A program made the position numbers and the translations under genes. The notes beneath the pieces were generated by a model. That model saw only the letters and a list, made by a program, of their open reading frames with translations. It ran no database searches and was not told the DNA's origin. Shown here piece by piece: positions 8,015-16,455 of a stretch of 64,000 bases of DNA; position 1 is the first letter of the stretch; each line of letters begins with the position of its first letter. The DNA comes from JAEUIV01 sp033763795 (lineage in GTDB: Bacteria; Planctomycetota; Phycisphaerae; Phycisphaerales; UBA1924), in contig JANRJV010000028.1 in the NCBI GenBank assembly GCA_033763795.1, positions 1 to 64,000 on the forward strand, given 5' to 3'.

Positions 8015-9491
8015 TCACCAACCGCTTCATCCGGTCGCACAGCTCCGCCGCGGGCACGGGCAGGTCGTCGATCTCGCCCTCGAAGAGCGCGCCCGCCTTC
8101 ACCTGCCGCGCCACGCGCTGATACGCCGTCACGATCGTCGAGTGGTTGTTGCGGTTCAGAGCCTGCGCGATCTCCGGGTAACTCTGGGAAGTCATCTCCC
8201 GCGCCAGGTACGAGATCAGCGACCGCGCCAGCACGATCCGCTTGTGCCGCCCCCTGCCCAGGACCTCCGACATCTCCACCCCCAGCGCCCGGCACACCGT
8301 CTCGCAGATCACCGCGATCCGCACGGGCTTGCGCGGCCGGTCGTTCTGCTCGCTCGCGAGAAGACAGCGGATGAGCCCGCCCCCGACCTGGTCCCGCGTG
8401 CACGCCAGCTCGGGGTTCCGCGTGAGCAGGAGCTGCAGCCGCGCCAGCGCGCCCTCGATGTCGCGCACGGAGCCCGTGCACGCCTGCACCAGCGCCTCGA
8501 CCCCGGACTGTTCGAGCCTCATGCCCCGCGCCGCCGCCAGCCGGCGCGCGATCCCCGCCCGCGTCACGGCGTCGGGCCGATCGACCCGCGCCACCATCCC
8601 CGACAGGCACCGAGAGACCAGCCGCTCGTGCAGATGCTGGATCTGCTTGGGATGCTCGTCCGACGCGAGCGCCACGCGCGATCCGCACAGGTCCAGCGCG
8701 TCGAACGTGTGGAGAAACTCCTGCTGCGTCGAGCTCTTGCCCGCGAGGAAGTGCACGTCGTCGATGCACAGGAGCGCCAGCCGCCGCAGCGATGAGCGGA
8801 AGCTCTCGATCGTCCCGCTCTTGACGGCGGCGATGTACTCGTTGGTGAACTGTTCGCCCGTCATCGCCCGCACCGGCGCGCCGGGATGCAGCCTCGCGAA
8901 CCTGCCCGCCAGCCCCTGGAGCAGGTGCGTCTTGCCCACCCCGCACTCGCCGTGGATGAACAGGATCTGGAACGGGCAAGGCACATCGGACGCCAGCTGG
9001 GTCGCGGAGTCGAACGCCGTCCGATTGGACGAGCCCACGACGAACGCCTCGAGCGCGTAGCGGTCCGTGGTCTCCACGCCGCTGGCGGTCGTCCGCGCAG
9101 CGCGGCTCCACCGGCCGGTGCTCGCCCCGCCGCCGGCGTGATGATTCGTGTGGTGTGGCCCGCTGCGCTCGGCCGGCTTGCCCGACTGGGGCCCCGCCGA
9201 CGCCGCCGCCGGGCCCGGCCCGCCGTCGAACCGCGCGGGGTCCACGCGCCACGACAGCGACATGTCCTCGTCGCCCGTCTCGCGCCGCGCCGCCGAGAGA
9301 ACCGTCTCACCGAAGTTGGTCGCCAGCCACGACGCGTGGAACGCGGTCGGCACCGCGATCTCCAGCGTCCGCCCCGCCAGCGTGAGTTCCGCGATCCCCC
9401 GGAACGACCTCTCGAATCGATCCTGCCCTACACCCGCCGCCACTCGGTCGATGATCCGACCGCACACGCCGTCCACGCCGCTCGTTTCCAC
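7998..9491 (-). CDS. dnaA: Chromosomal replication initiator DnaA
   Basis: Domain I begins with GRIIDRVAAGVGQDRFERSF. After a variable linker comes the AAA+ core with Walker A (GECGVGKTHL), Walker B (LLCIDDVHFL) and the sensor-II region RDIEGALARL. The C-terminal domain IV carries the DNA-binding helix-turn-helix. The chosen start is the GTG at 9491 (497 residues), which has GGAAGAG about 8 nt upstream; the open frame extends to 9731, but the extra 80 residues look like non-coding translation. The HTH signature is unusual: RNNHSTI stands where most DnaA proteins have GGRDHTT. dnaN, recF and gyrB are not adjacent. The last 17 bp overlap the convergent UbiD gene. Confidence 0.9.
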   Translation of the reverse strand: METSGVDGVCGRIIDRVAAGVGQDRFERSFRGIAELTLAGRTLEIAVPTAFHASWLATNFGETVLSAARRETGDEDMSLSWRVDPARFDGGPGPAAASAGPQSGKPAERSGPHHTNHHAGGGASTGRWSRAARTTASGVETTDRYALEAFVVGSSNRTAFDSATQLASDVPCPFQILFIHGECGVGKTHLLQGLAGRFARLHPGAPVRAMTGEQFTNEYIAAVKSGTIESFRSSLRRLALLCIDDVHFLAGKSSTQQEFLHTFDALDLCGSRVALASDEHPKQIQHLHERLVSRCLSGMVARVDRPDAVTRAGIARRLAAARGMRLEQSGVEALVQACTGSVRDIEGALARLQLLLTRNPELACTRDQVGGGLIRCLLASEQNDRPRKPVRIAVICETVCRALGVEMSEVLGRGRHKRIVLARSLISYLAREMTSQSYPEIAQALNRNNHSTIVTAYQRVARQVKAGALFEGEIDDLPVPAAELCDRMKRLVISAMK

Positions 9492-9922
9492 CGTGGGTCT
9501 CTTCCGTGAGCGTGACGACCGGAACAAACACACTCGGCCGTCTCGTGCGCAACAGCCCGCCCTCCGTGTCCAATCGCCGGGAGACTCTGGCACGAAGACA
9601 GCGCCCGCGGACCCAGCCCGCGGGATCTTCCCGTCAGAGTCGTTTGAGCTTGTCCTGCGCCGCCGCTCGATCTCAAAGCACCCGAGCGCCGCACACAGTC
9701 CCGTCGAACGGTCGTCCTTTGACCGAGTCACAAAGTACAGCGTCGTCGCCGCGCGTCAACGCCCGCGGCGCGATGTTTCGGCGCAACCCGCGTCAGCCGA
9801 GCGCCAGCGGGCAAAAAAATCTTGAGCGCTCCGCTCTCGACCTGTTGTCCACGATCGATGCGCCGCGCGGTTGAGCAAGAGTGGAAAACCGACGAGCGCC
9901 GCGTGCGCACGCCGACTCGCTC
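9492..9922. other. 431-bp non-coding region upstream of dnaA; possible origin region
   Basis: No convincing gene is seen. The region holds an A-tract within GGGCAAAAAAATCTTGAG (about 9809-9826) and one imperfect DnaA-box-like 9-mer, TTGTCCACG, at 9845-9853 (7 of 9 to TTATCCACA). A second, TCATCCACA (8 of 9), is at 10029-10037 inside the neighbouring gene. A position next to dnaA is typical of bacterial origins, but two weak boxes are thin support. Confidence 0.3.
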
Positions 9923-10975
9923 TCACTCGGGCGCGGCAGATGTGCGCAGAGGCTTCACGAACGCCGCCCGCCGGCCGAACGCGTCGAAGCCCGCGCGTGC
10001 GTACACCCGACGCGCAGGCGTATTCCGCTCATCCACAGCGCACGAAATCCACGATTCGTTCCGGCCCGCCAGCACCGCCAGGCCGTGATGCACCAGCAGC
10101 GACCCCAGCCCCATTCCCCGCAGCGCGGGGCTCAATCCCAGGTACACCAGCTCCACGGAATCCTGATCAGCGCACGAGTTGAAGAGCAGCGCGCCCTCGA
10201 CTCGACCCTTCGATTCCACAAGCCACCACATGTTGGGGTCGAAGCGCCCGGTCGCACGATGACTCTCGAGCACGTCCTTCGTCTCGCGCAGCCCGCACAG
10301 CTCCGGACAATCCAGCGTGTCGATGTACGTCCGCTCCAGCCCGGCGATGAGCTCCGCGTCATCGTGCGCCGCGTACCGCCGCACGCGCACGCCCTCGGGC
10401 CAATCCCGAACGGGCGGCATGCTCCCGAGCCGCGGAGTAGGGCGGCGCAAGTAGGTCAGAGTTCCGACTCCGCGGAACCCGGCGCTCAGCAGCGCACGCT
10501 GCGCCGCCTGCTCGTGAACCTCCAGCAGCGCCTGCCCCAATGCGGTGCCCCGCAGCGCTGCGAACGCCGCTTCGATCACCGCCGCCAGTTCCTTCTCCTC
10601 TCCCGCGTTCGCGGGCGTGGACGTGAACGTCATGGCCGACCCGCCCGCGCCCCGCACGATGAGGCACACCTGCCGAGGCCCCGCCGCCGCGCCTTGTGCA
10701 CCGCGCTTCGCAGAGCACCACATGTGGCCCAGGTCGATCCCGTGAAGCAGCGCCGAATCGAGCATGCGCTGCGCCGCCTGACCGTCGCCCCGCCCCGGGC
10801 CCAGCAGCCGCCGCGCCGCCGCCAGTTGCCCCCGCGAATCGACCGGTCCGATGACGAGCCCCGGATCCAGCGGGGGCCGCCCCGCCGGCGCTCGCGCTCC
10901 CGCGGCCTCGCTGGAACTGCCCGGCTCGCCGGGCGTACCGGGTCCCTGCGGCGATCGATGGGATGCGGTGCTCAT
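9923..10975 (-). CDS. GNAT-family N-acetyltransferase (two GNAT-like halves)
   Basis: A 350-residue protein. The C-terminal half (from about residue 195) is a clear GNAT domain, with LVYLGLSPALRGMGLGSLLV holding the acetyl-CoA pyrophosphate-binding RGMGLG motif, followed by VDERNTPARRVYARAGF. The N-terminal half resembles a degenerate second GNAT fold, an arrangement known from mycothiol synthase and related proteins. The substrate is unknown. The first ~40 residues are Gly/Pro/Ala/Ser-rich, and a later start is possible. It is transcribed toward dnaA, with a 431-bp gap between them. Confidence 0.8.
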   Translation of the reverse strand: MSTASHRSPQGPGTPGEPGSSSEAAGARAPAGRPPLDPGLVIGPVDSRGQLAAARRLLGPGRGDGQAAQRMLDSALLHGIDLGHMWCSAKRGAQGAAAGPRQVCLIVRGAGGSAMTFTSTPANAGEEKELAAVIEAAFAALRGTALGQALLEVHEQAAQRALLSAGFRGVGTLTYLRRPTPRLGSMPPVRDWPEGVRVRRYAAHDDAELIAGLERTYIDTLDCPELCGLRETKDVLESHRATGRFDPNMWWLVESKGRVEGALLFNSCADQDSVELVYLGLSPALRGMGLGSLLVHHGLAVLAGRNESWISCAVDERNTPARRVYARAGFDAFGRRAAFVKPLRTSAAPE

Positions 10976-11042
10976 CGAGGCGGCTCCAGCCCTCGCCCGC
11001 CGCCGTGGGCCCCGGAAGTTCCCATCCGTGCGGCGCGTCCAT

Positions 11043-11048
11043 TACACT
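11043..11048 (+). promoter_or_regulatory. Predicted -10 hexamer for secreted protein at 11085
   Basis: TACACT. A start near 11055 gives a ~30-nt leader containing AAGGAG at 11072-11077. Confidence 0.4.
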
Positions 11049-11084
11049 ACCCGTCCCTCATCGACTCTCCCAAGGAGTTTTCGC

Positions 11085-11717
11085 GTGCGTCGAACGGTTC
11101 TCGCAACAGGGATGATCCTCGCGGCGTGCGGCCTTGGGACTCCGTGGGTTTCCCCGGTCAGGACCGCCTGCGCAGCTCCGGAGCCCGATCCGGTTCCCCG
11201 CCGGTGGGAGTTCCGCGTCCAGCCGGGCCCGCTCCGCGTCGCTACCTACGACGTCCCGGGACTGGGCCCGCGCACATTCCTCTACTTCACCTACAAGGTC
11301 GTGAACAACACCGGAGAGGACCGCGAGTTCGCCCCCGCCTTCGAGCTGGCGACCGATTCGGGCCGCGTTGTCCGGTCGGGCCGTGACGTGCCCCACGGGG
11401 TCGTCCAGAGCCTGCTCCAGAAGATCGACAACCCCTTCCTGCTCGACGAGGTCTCGTCCCAGGGCAGACTCCTCCAGGGTGAGGAAAACGCCCGGGAGGC
11501 CCTCGTGGTCTTCCTGGCGCCGGAGAACACCGCCGCCGAGTACACCCTCTTCCTGTCGGGGTTCTCGGGCGAGACCAAGGCGGTCGCCCGCCCTGACACG
11601 GGCGAGGAAGTGATCCTCCGCAAGACCCTCATGCTGGTCCACGAGGGGACGGGCCTGCTGGACGGGGAATCGGGCCGGCCGCTCTACCGGTCGCTGGAGC
11701 GCTGGATTCTCCGCTGA
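11085..11717 (+). CDS. Secreted hypothetical protein
   Basis: A 210-residue protein from a GTG start with a strong ribosome site (AAGGAG at 11072-11077, spacing 7). The first ~30 residues form a signal peptide (hydrophobic MILAACGLG region, then ACAAPEP as the likely cleavage zone). The mature part looks like a beta-rich domain: YFTYKVVNNTGEDREF, followed by segments about arguments and tolerance to stress that I cannot assign to a family. It contains no catalytic motif that I can recognise. The frame is open upstream to 10851, but that part reads through the promoter and is rejected. It probably acts in the periplasm. Confidence 0.7.
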   Translation: MRRTVLATGMILAACGLGTPWVSPVRTACAAPEPDPVPRRWEFRVQPGPLRVATYDVPGLGPRTFLYFTYKVVNNTGEDREFAPAFELATDSGRVVRSGRDVPHGVVQSLLQKIDNPFLLDEVSSQGRLLQGEENAREALVVFLAPENTAAEYTLFLSGFSGETKAVARPDTGEEVILRKTLMLVHEGTGLLDGESGRPLYRSLERWILR

Positions 11718-11725
11718 CCACCCGC

Positions 11726-11731
11726 TATGCT
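11726..11731 (+). promoter_or_regulatory. Predicted -10 hexamer for rpmA
   Basis: TATGCT, 120 bp before the L27 start. The resulting leader (~113 nt) contains several GC-rich inverted repeats, for example GGTCCG-TC-CGGACC, that could fold. Confidence 0.3.
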
Positions 11732-11851
11732 TTCCGCCCCGTTCCCGGAAGGTCCGTCCGGACCACTCCCGGCGTCCGGCGGCCGGCGTTCAAGTCCTTC
11801 CCGCGCCCCATCCAACGGGGCGATGACCCGCTCCGACAAGAGGCTCCCGCA

Positions 11852-12121
11852 ATGGCACACAAGAAAGGTCAGGGTTCGACCAAGAACGGTCGCGACTCCA
11901 ACCCCCAGTACCTGGGCGTCAAGCTCTACAGCGGCGAGCCCGCCAACACCGGCTCCATCATCGTCCGCCAGCGCGGCACGCCCGTGCGACCGGGCTTCAT
12001 GGTCGCCCGCGGCAAGGACGACACCCTCTTTGCCCTCTGCGCCGGCACCGTGAAGTGGATGGGCAACAAGGTCCACATCCTCCCCGCCGATCCGGCCACG
12101 CCCAAGCCCTTTTACATCTGA
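11852..12121 (+). CDS. rpmA: 50S ribosomal protein L27
   Basis: An 89-residue protein with the unmistakable L27 start MAHKKGQGSTKNGRDS and the core GSIIVRQRGT. L27 lies near the peptidyl-transferase centre of the large ribosomal subunit. The mature N-terminus starts directly at MAHKKG, so there is no processed N-terminal extension of the Firmicutes type. In most bacteria rpmA follows rplU (L21) and often precedes obgE; neither is here, so the gene is an orphan with its own promoter and terminator. An AAGAGG site about 5 nt before the ATG serves as the ribosome-binding site. Confidence 0.97.
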   Translation: MAHKKGQGSTKNGRDSNPQYLGVKLYSGEPANTGSIIVRQRGTPVRPGFMVARGKDDTLFALCAGTVKWMGNKVHILPADPATPKPFYI

Positions 12122-12146
12122 AGATCCGCTCAGCACGCAACCTACC

Positions 12147-12182
12147 CAGACGGGCCGCCTCCGCGGCCTGTCTGTCCTTTTG
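12147..12182 (+). terminator. Rho-independent terminator after rpmA
   Basis: A 12-bp stem (12147-12158 with 12063+100-12174, one G-T pair) closed by a CTCC tetraloop, that is 12147-12158 paired with 12163-12174, followed by TCCTTTT. The hairpin is nearly symmetrical and may also help stop the converging OPT transcript. Confidence 0.75.
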
Positions 12183-12315
12183 GCGCTGACGCACCCGTCG
12201 GGCGCAGCTCAGGCGCAGGCCTCCCGCGCCGCCGTACGGCCCGCGCAGCCGCACGCTTGCGGGGCGAAGGCGCGCCTCACCCCCGCAGCGCGTTCAGGTC
12301 ACTCTTCTCCGGCTC

Positions 12316-14337
12316 TCACTGCGCAGGCAGCAGGAACACCTTCACCATGATGTCGCCGATGCCCAGCAGGGCGGCCCCCGCGATGATGCCCGCGCAGATC
12401 GGTTCCTGCGTCTCGACCCACAGGAGATTGCCCTTGGAGTTCTTCTTCGTGCCGTAGATCCGGTGCATCAGCCAGAAGAAGAACCCGCCCAGGAACATCA
12501 TGAAGGTCGAAGCGGGGGGGACGACCACGCCCAGGCCGATCGCCAGGGGCGAGAGCCAGAACTTGCCGCGCGTGATGATGCGGGCGATCTCGAAGACGAG
12601 CCCGACCGCCGCCGCGATGATCATCGACGTGACGATCGACTCTGTGAGAAGCGAGGGCCGGTCGTCGCCGGCGAAGATTGAAGTGATGAGGTCCGACACG
12701 CCCTTCCACTGCACGGCTCCGGGGAAGGTGAACTGCCCGTTTTCCGGCGCCATGATGTTCTGCACGTGCTGCGGGTCGACGGCCGCCTTGGCCGGGTCGT
12801 ATTGCGACATGAACAGCACCGAGAACAGCCACGTGCTGGCGATGCCCCCCGAGAGAATCCCGATGCAGTGCCCGATCGCCTGCTGGCGGGGCTTGGCCCC
12901 CAGCATGTAGCCGGGCTTGATGTCCATCAGCAGGTTCGAGGCGTTGAGCGCCACCTCCGAGCACATCACGCCCGTCATCAGGTTCGTCGCGGGGTGCTTG
13001 GGGTCGGCGTAGCCGAAGATGAACTGCGGGATCTTGGAGAGCGACCCGCCCGGCGTGATGCCCGTCAGGGCGGTGCTGCTCACCGCGATCAGCGACAGCA
13101 CGAAGATCAAGGGCAGCGAGATCGCCCCCAGAACCCAGTCCACCCCGAAGAAGTCGTGCGCCATCCACACGCCGATCGCCCCGACGATCGGCACGCCCAC
13201 GTACGAAACCCACAGCGGCAGCTCGATATCGCGGAGCGGATCGTGCGACGCGTCGACCTTGGGCCCGCGGCGGGTGAAGCTCTTGAACGCCTGCACGAAG
13301 ATCTGAGGTTTGGCAAACAGCGAGACCATCGCCGCCACCACCATGATCGAGATGCCCCACCACAGGGCCCAGGTGTTCATGATGTGCGCCCGGCCGTAGA
13401 TCGCTTCGCCCGCCTCGGTGATGCGGGCGGGCTTGATCTCCCCGATCGAGATCATCCAGGGAACGATGAAGATGAAGTTGACGATCATCCCCACCATCAG
13501 GCTGACGCCCGCCTTGATGCCCATCAGGCCGCCGGCCCCGAACATCGCCAGGTCCAGCTCGGGCCGCAGGCCCAGCTGCCGGATGTCCACGCCCCCCAGC
13601 CTGGGCAGCGCCGCGTGTCCCTTGACGACGAGGTAGTAGTACCAGTCGTCCAGCGTGTGGGGCAGGTGCCACGACTTCGTGAAGCCCAGCCACTTCTCCT
13701 GGATGAGCTGCATGTACGAGGCGCCGGAGATGAACGAGATCGTGCCCGCGATCGCCGCGGAGATCGCCAGCGCCTTGGCCTTGAACAGCCCGCTGTCCGC
13801 GCCGGACGTGTAGAGCGTGTCCAGAACCACGCCGCACGCCCGGCCCTCGGGGAAGGGCTGCTGCTCCTCGTTGATGAAGCGCCTCTTCATCGGGAACGCG
13901 ACCAGCACCCCCAGCACCGACAGCACGATGTTGAACAGCAGCATGTGCCAGGGGTTCAGCGGGGCGTTGATGGCCCACATGTAGGCGGCCATGCCCGCCA
14001 CCAGCGGGCTGGTCATGTACCCGGCCGCCGTCGCGATCGACTGCGAACAGTTGTTCTCGAGGATCGTCAGGTCGCGCATCCCGAAGCGCGACAGGATGCG
14101 GAACATCGCGAACGCGAGGATCACGCTCGTCAGCCCGACGCCCAGGGTCCAGCCCGTCTTGGCGCCGACGTAGAGGTTCGTCGCGCTGAGGATGCCCCCC
14201 AGCATGAACCCGATGACCGCCGCGCGGAGCGTGAGCTGGGGCATGTCGCCCCGCCAGACGTTCTCCAGCCACCAGCGGTCCTTCTGCTCGCGGGTCCAGG
14301 TGCGGATCTGCTCGTCGGAAAGATGCTGGATGGCCAT
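12316..14337 (-). CDS. OPT family oligopeptide/metal-chelate transporter
   Basis: A 673-residue integral membrane protein with about 15-16 predicted helices. The NLYVGAKTGWTLGVGLTS block near residue 55 and the conserved NNCSQSIATAAGYM motif near residue 95 are typical of the OPT superfamily (prokaryotic oligopeptide transporter branch). These are secondary transporters that take up small peptides or metal chelates with protons. The protein starts with a short hydrophilic helix and ends with the membrane segment IGDIMVKVFLLPAQ. It is a single-gene unit with a leaderless-type promoter (TACATT 8 nt before the ATG) and converges on rpmA. The substrate is unknown. Confidence 0.92.
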   Translation of the reverse strand: MAIQHLSDEQIRTWTREQKDRWWLENVWRGDMPQLTLRAAVIGFMLGGILSATNLYVGAKTGWTLGVGLTSVILAFAMFRILSRFGMRDLTILENNCSQSIATAAGYMTSPLVAGMAAYMWAINAPLNPWHMLLFNIVLSVLGVLVAFPMKRRFINEEQQPFPEGRACGVVLDTLYTSGADSGLFKAKALAISAAIAGTISFISGASYMQLIQEKWLGFTKSWHLPHTLDDWYYYLVVKGHAALPRLGGVDIRQLGLRPELDLAMFGAGGLMGIKAGVSLMVGMIVNFIFIVPWMISIGEIKPARITEAGEAIYGRAHIMNTWALWWGISIMVVAAMVSLFAKPQIFVQAFKSFTRRGPKVDASHDPLRDIELPLWVSYVGVPIVGAIGVWMAHDFFGVDWVLGAISLPLIFVLSLIAVSSTALTGITPGGSLSKIPQFIFGYADPKHPATNLMTGVMCSEVALNASNLLMDIKPGYMLGAKPRQQAIGHCIGILSGGIASTWLFSVLFMSQYDPAKAAVDPQHVQNIMAPENGQFTFPGAVQWKGVSDLITSIFAGDDRPSLLTESIVTSMIIAAAVGLVFEIARIITRGKFWLSPLAIGLGVVVPPASTFMMFLGGFFFWLMHRIYGTKKNSKGNLLWVETQEPICAGIIAGAALLGIGDIMVKVFLLPAQ

Positions 14338-14345
14338 GTCGGGCG

Positions 14346-14351
14346 AATGTA
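14346..14351 (-). promoter_or_regulatory. -10-like hexamer, leaderless position (OPT transporter)
   Basis: TACATT on the minus strand ends 8 nt before the ATG; no Shine-Dalgarno sequence lies between them. Confidence 0.45.
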
Positions 14352-14385
14352 CGCGCTGAACGGGCGTTGAAGCAACGCCCTTGCC

Positions 14386-15714
14386 TCAGGAAGCGCTCGG
14401 GCCCCCGCCCGGTCCGCGCCGCGCGCCCCCGAGAGAACTCATCAGGTCCGAGGCGATCCCGTCGGCAAAGAGCAGCCCATCTTCGGTCAGCGTCCAGCGT
14501 CCGCCCGCGACGAGCAGCAGCCCGCGCCGCGCCTGAAGCTCCGCCGCGCGGCGCAGGGGATTCTCCGCGCCCAGCGCCGCCGCGCGTCCGAGAATCTCGG
14601 CCTCGGGGAGCCCCTCGCGCAGCCGCAGCCCCGTCATGATCCGCTCGGCCAGCGCCCGCGAAGCGTCGGGCGTCTCATGGTCCACCATGGGGCTGTACCC
14701 GCCCCGGGCCGCGACGCCGCTCATCCAGTCCGCCAGCCGCGGCACGTTCTTCCACCGGTGGCCCGCCGCGTGGCCCGACGCCGACGGGCCGCACGCCAGC
14801 CACTGATCCTGACGCCAGTACGCCATGTTGTGGCGGCACTCCGCGCCCGCCAGCGCGAAGTTGCTGACCTCGTAGCGCTCCAGCCCCGCCTCGGCGAGCC
14901 TGCGCGCGGTCAGCCGCTGCATCGCGACTTCCAGGTCGTCGGGCGCGGGGACGAACTCGCCCCGCTCCAGCCTGCGCGTCATCGCGGTGTTCGGCTCGTA
15001 CGTCAGCGCATAGCACGACACGTGCTCCACGCCCCCCTCGCCGCTCCCCGCGCCGCCCGCCAGGCCCAGCGCCCAGTCCAGGTCCCCCTCCCAGTCAGCG
15101 AGCGTCTGCCCCGGGATCGCGAAGATGAGGTCGATGCTGCGCCGCGCGATCCCCGCATCCGCCGCCAGCCGCAGGGCCCGCTCCACGTTCGCCGGATCGT
15201 GCCAGCGCTCCAGCGTCTTGAGGTGGGCCGCGTGCGACGACTGCGCCCCGATGCTGACGCGCGTCACCCCGCCCGCGACCAGCACCTCCATCAGCTCGGC
15301 CGAGACCGTCTCGGGGTTGCACTCCACCGTGAATTCATGCCCCGGCGCCGTCTCGAACAGTCCGCCCAGCGCGTCCAGCAGCCTGCGCCACAGGTCGGGC
15401 TTGAGCAGGCTGGGCGTCCCCCCGCCGACGAAAATCGTGTCGAGGGTCGGCCGGCCCGCCCCCTGCACGCGCGCCGCGTGCGCCGACGCCGCACGAAGCT
15501 CCGCGATCAGCCTCTCGACGAACTCGGGCTGGCGGTCCTGCGTGTCCACAAAGCTGTAGAAGTCGCAGTAGTGGCACTTGTGGAAGCAGAACGGCACATG
15601 GATGTACAGCGACCGGACCGGCTCCCGCAGCGCCGCCAGCGGGACGTCGGAGCCCGGCCCGGATGAGAATCCGCCGGAGGGTGCGATCGGAAGTGAGGAT
15701 GAACCGGTCGGCAT
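14386..15714 (-). CDS. hemW: HemW-type radical SAM heme chaperone
   Basis: A 442-residue radical SAM protein. The cluster-binding motif CFHKCHYCDF has cysteines at about residues 43, 47 and 50 (CxxxCxxC), followed by F rather than a fourth Cys, which is the HemW pattern and not the HemN one. FVGGGTPSLL and TVECNPETV are further HemN/HemW-family blocks. A C-terminal HemN-like domain follows. Proteins of this group are heme-binding chaperones that pass heme to respiratory enzymes, and are often misannotated as coproporphyrinogen oxidase. The first ~30 residues are Ser/Gly/Pro-rich and may not all be translated. Confidence 0.88.
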   Translation of the reverse strand: MPTGSSSLPIAPSGGFSSGPGSDVPLAALREPVRSLYIHVPFCFHKCHYCDFYSFVDTQDRQPEFVERLIAELRAASAHAARVQGAGRPTLDTIFVGGGTPSLLKPDLWRRLLDALGGLFETAPGHEFTVECNPETVSAELMEVLVAGGVTRVSIGAQSSHAAHLKTLERWHDPANVERALRLAADAGIARRSIDLIFAIPGQTLADWEGDLDWALGLAGGAGSGEGGVEHVSCYALTYEPNTAMTRRLERGEFVPAPDDLEVAMQRLTARRLAEAGLERYEVSNFALAGAECRHNMAYWRQDQWLACGPSASGHAAGHRWKNVPRLADWMSGVAARGGYSPMVDHETPDASRALAERIMTGLRLREGLPEAEILGRAAALGAENPLRRAAELQARRGLLLVAGGRWTLTEDGLLFADGIASDLMSSLGGARRGPGGGPSAS

Positions 15715-15772
15715 TTGGGTTCTGGAAGGGATGGAAAACGGAACCGGGCAGCCCCCCTCGCCCGAACAGACT

Positions 15773-15785
15773 TACACTAGGTGTA
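15773..15785 (+). promoter_or_regulatory. TACACT hexamer within a short inverted repeat upstream of FHA gene
   Basis: TACAC-TAG-GTGTA: 5-bp arms and a 3-bp spacer that include a -10-like TACACT. It lies about 95 bp before the FHA start, so it may be a promoter overlapped by an operator. Confidence 0.3.
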
Positions 15786-15857
15786 GCCGCGCGAGAGGCT
15801 CTGGGCTTGGGGACGGCGTCGTCGCCCTGGGAAGCGTCAGAATCGCTCGCGCGGGCG

Positions 15858-15872
15858 GCGGAGACCCTCCGC
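15858..15872 (+). promoter_or_regulatory. Hairpin covering the ribosome site of the FHA gene
   Basis: GCGGAG-ACC-CTCCGC forms a 6-bp GC-rich stem that includes the only GGAG before the ATG at 15874. When folded it would mask the ribosome site. Confidence 0.35.
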
Positions 15873-15873
15873 G

Positions 15874-16407
15874 ATGGATGTCAAGCTCGTCATCGCCCGA
15901 CCGGACGGAAGCTCCAAGGAAATCACCGTCAAGCCCGGCCGCTACATCGTGGGCCGGCGCCCCGACGCCGAGCTGCGCATCCCGCTTCCCACCGTCTCGC
16001 GCGACCATTGCGAGATTATCCACGACGGCTCCAGCCTCTCCGTCCGCGACCTGGGCTCTTCCAACGGCACCTTCAAGAACAACGAACGCATCCAGAAGGC
16101 CAGCCTCGGCGCGGGCGACATCCTGGGCGTCGGCTCCTTCCAGATGACCGTCATCATCGATGGGCGACCCCCCGAGTCCAAGGGGTCCGCTCACGCCGCC
16201 GCCGTCTCGCGGCCCGACCCCGACGAGGAAGACGAAGACATTCTCATCAACGGCCCCGGGCCCCGAGCCGGGTCCGTCCCCCCGGGCAGCCTCGCCGAGA
16301 CCGTGCAGCGTTCGTCCTCGCCCGCCTCGCGCGGGGCGTCGGACGACGACAGCAGCGTCTTCGAGTTCGATTTCGACTTTGAAGACGACGACCGACCCCG
16401 GCTCTGA
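15874..16407 (+). CDS. FHA-domain protein
   Basis: A 177-residue protein. Residues ~1-95 form one FHA domain with the phosphothreonine-binding landmarks YIVGRRPDAEL, VSRDHCEI and DLGSSNGTF. The rest is a disordered acidic tail that ends with repeated FDFDFEDDD residues. FHA domains bind phosphothreonine peptides, so this small protein is likely an adaptor in Ser/Thr kinase signalling, which is abundant in planctomycetes. No kinase gene is adjacent. Acidic, Phe-containing tails can dock on other proteins; that role is inference. Confidence 0.9.
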   Translation: MDVKLVIARPDGSSKEITVKPGRYIVGRRPDAELRIPLPTVSRDHCEIIHDGSSLSVRDLGSSNGTFKNNERIQKASLGAGDILGVGSFQMTVIIDGRPPESKGSAHAAAVSRPDPDEEDEDILINGPGPRAGSVPPGSLAETVQRSSSPASRGASDDDSSVFEFDFDFEDDDRPRL

Positions 16408-16455
16408 GATCCCGGGCCCGGAGCCGCGCCGCGACCGGCGCGCCCCGCCCGGCGC

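Noticed and set aside
9492..9731. An 80-codon N-terminal extension of dnaA
   Set aside because: Composition is not DnaA-like; the GTG at 9491 has a ribosome site and gives the normal length.
14386..15714. Coproporphyrinogen III oxidase (HemN)
   Set aside because: The CxxxCxxC motif is followed by F, as in HemW, and the HemN-specific N-terminal residues are absent.
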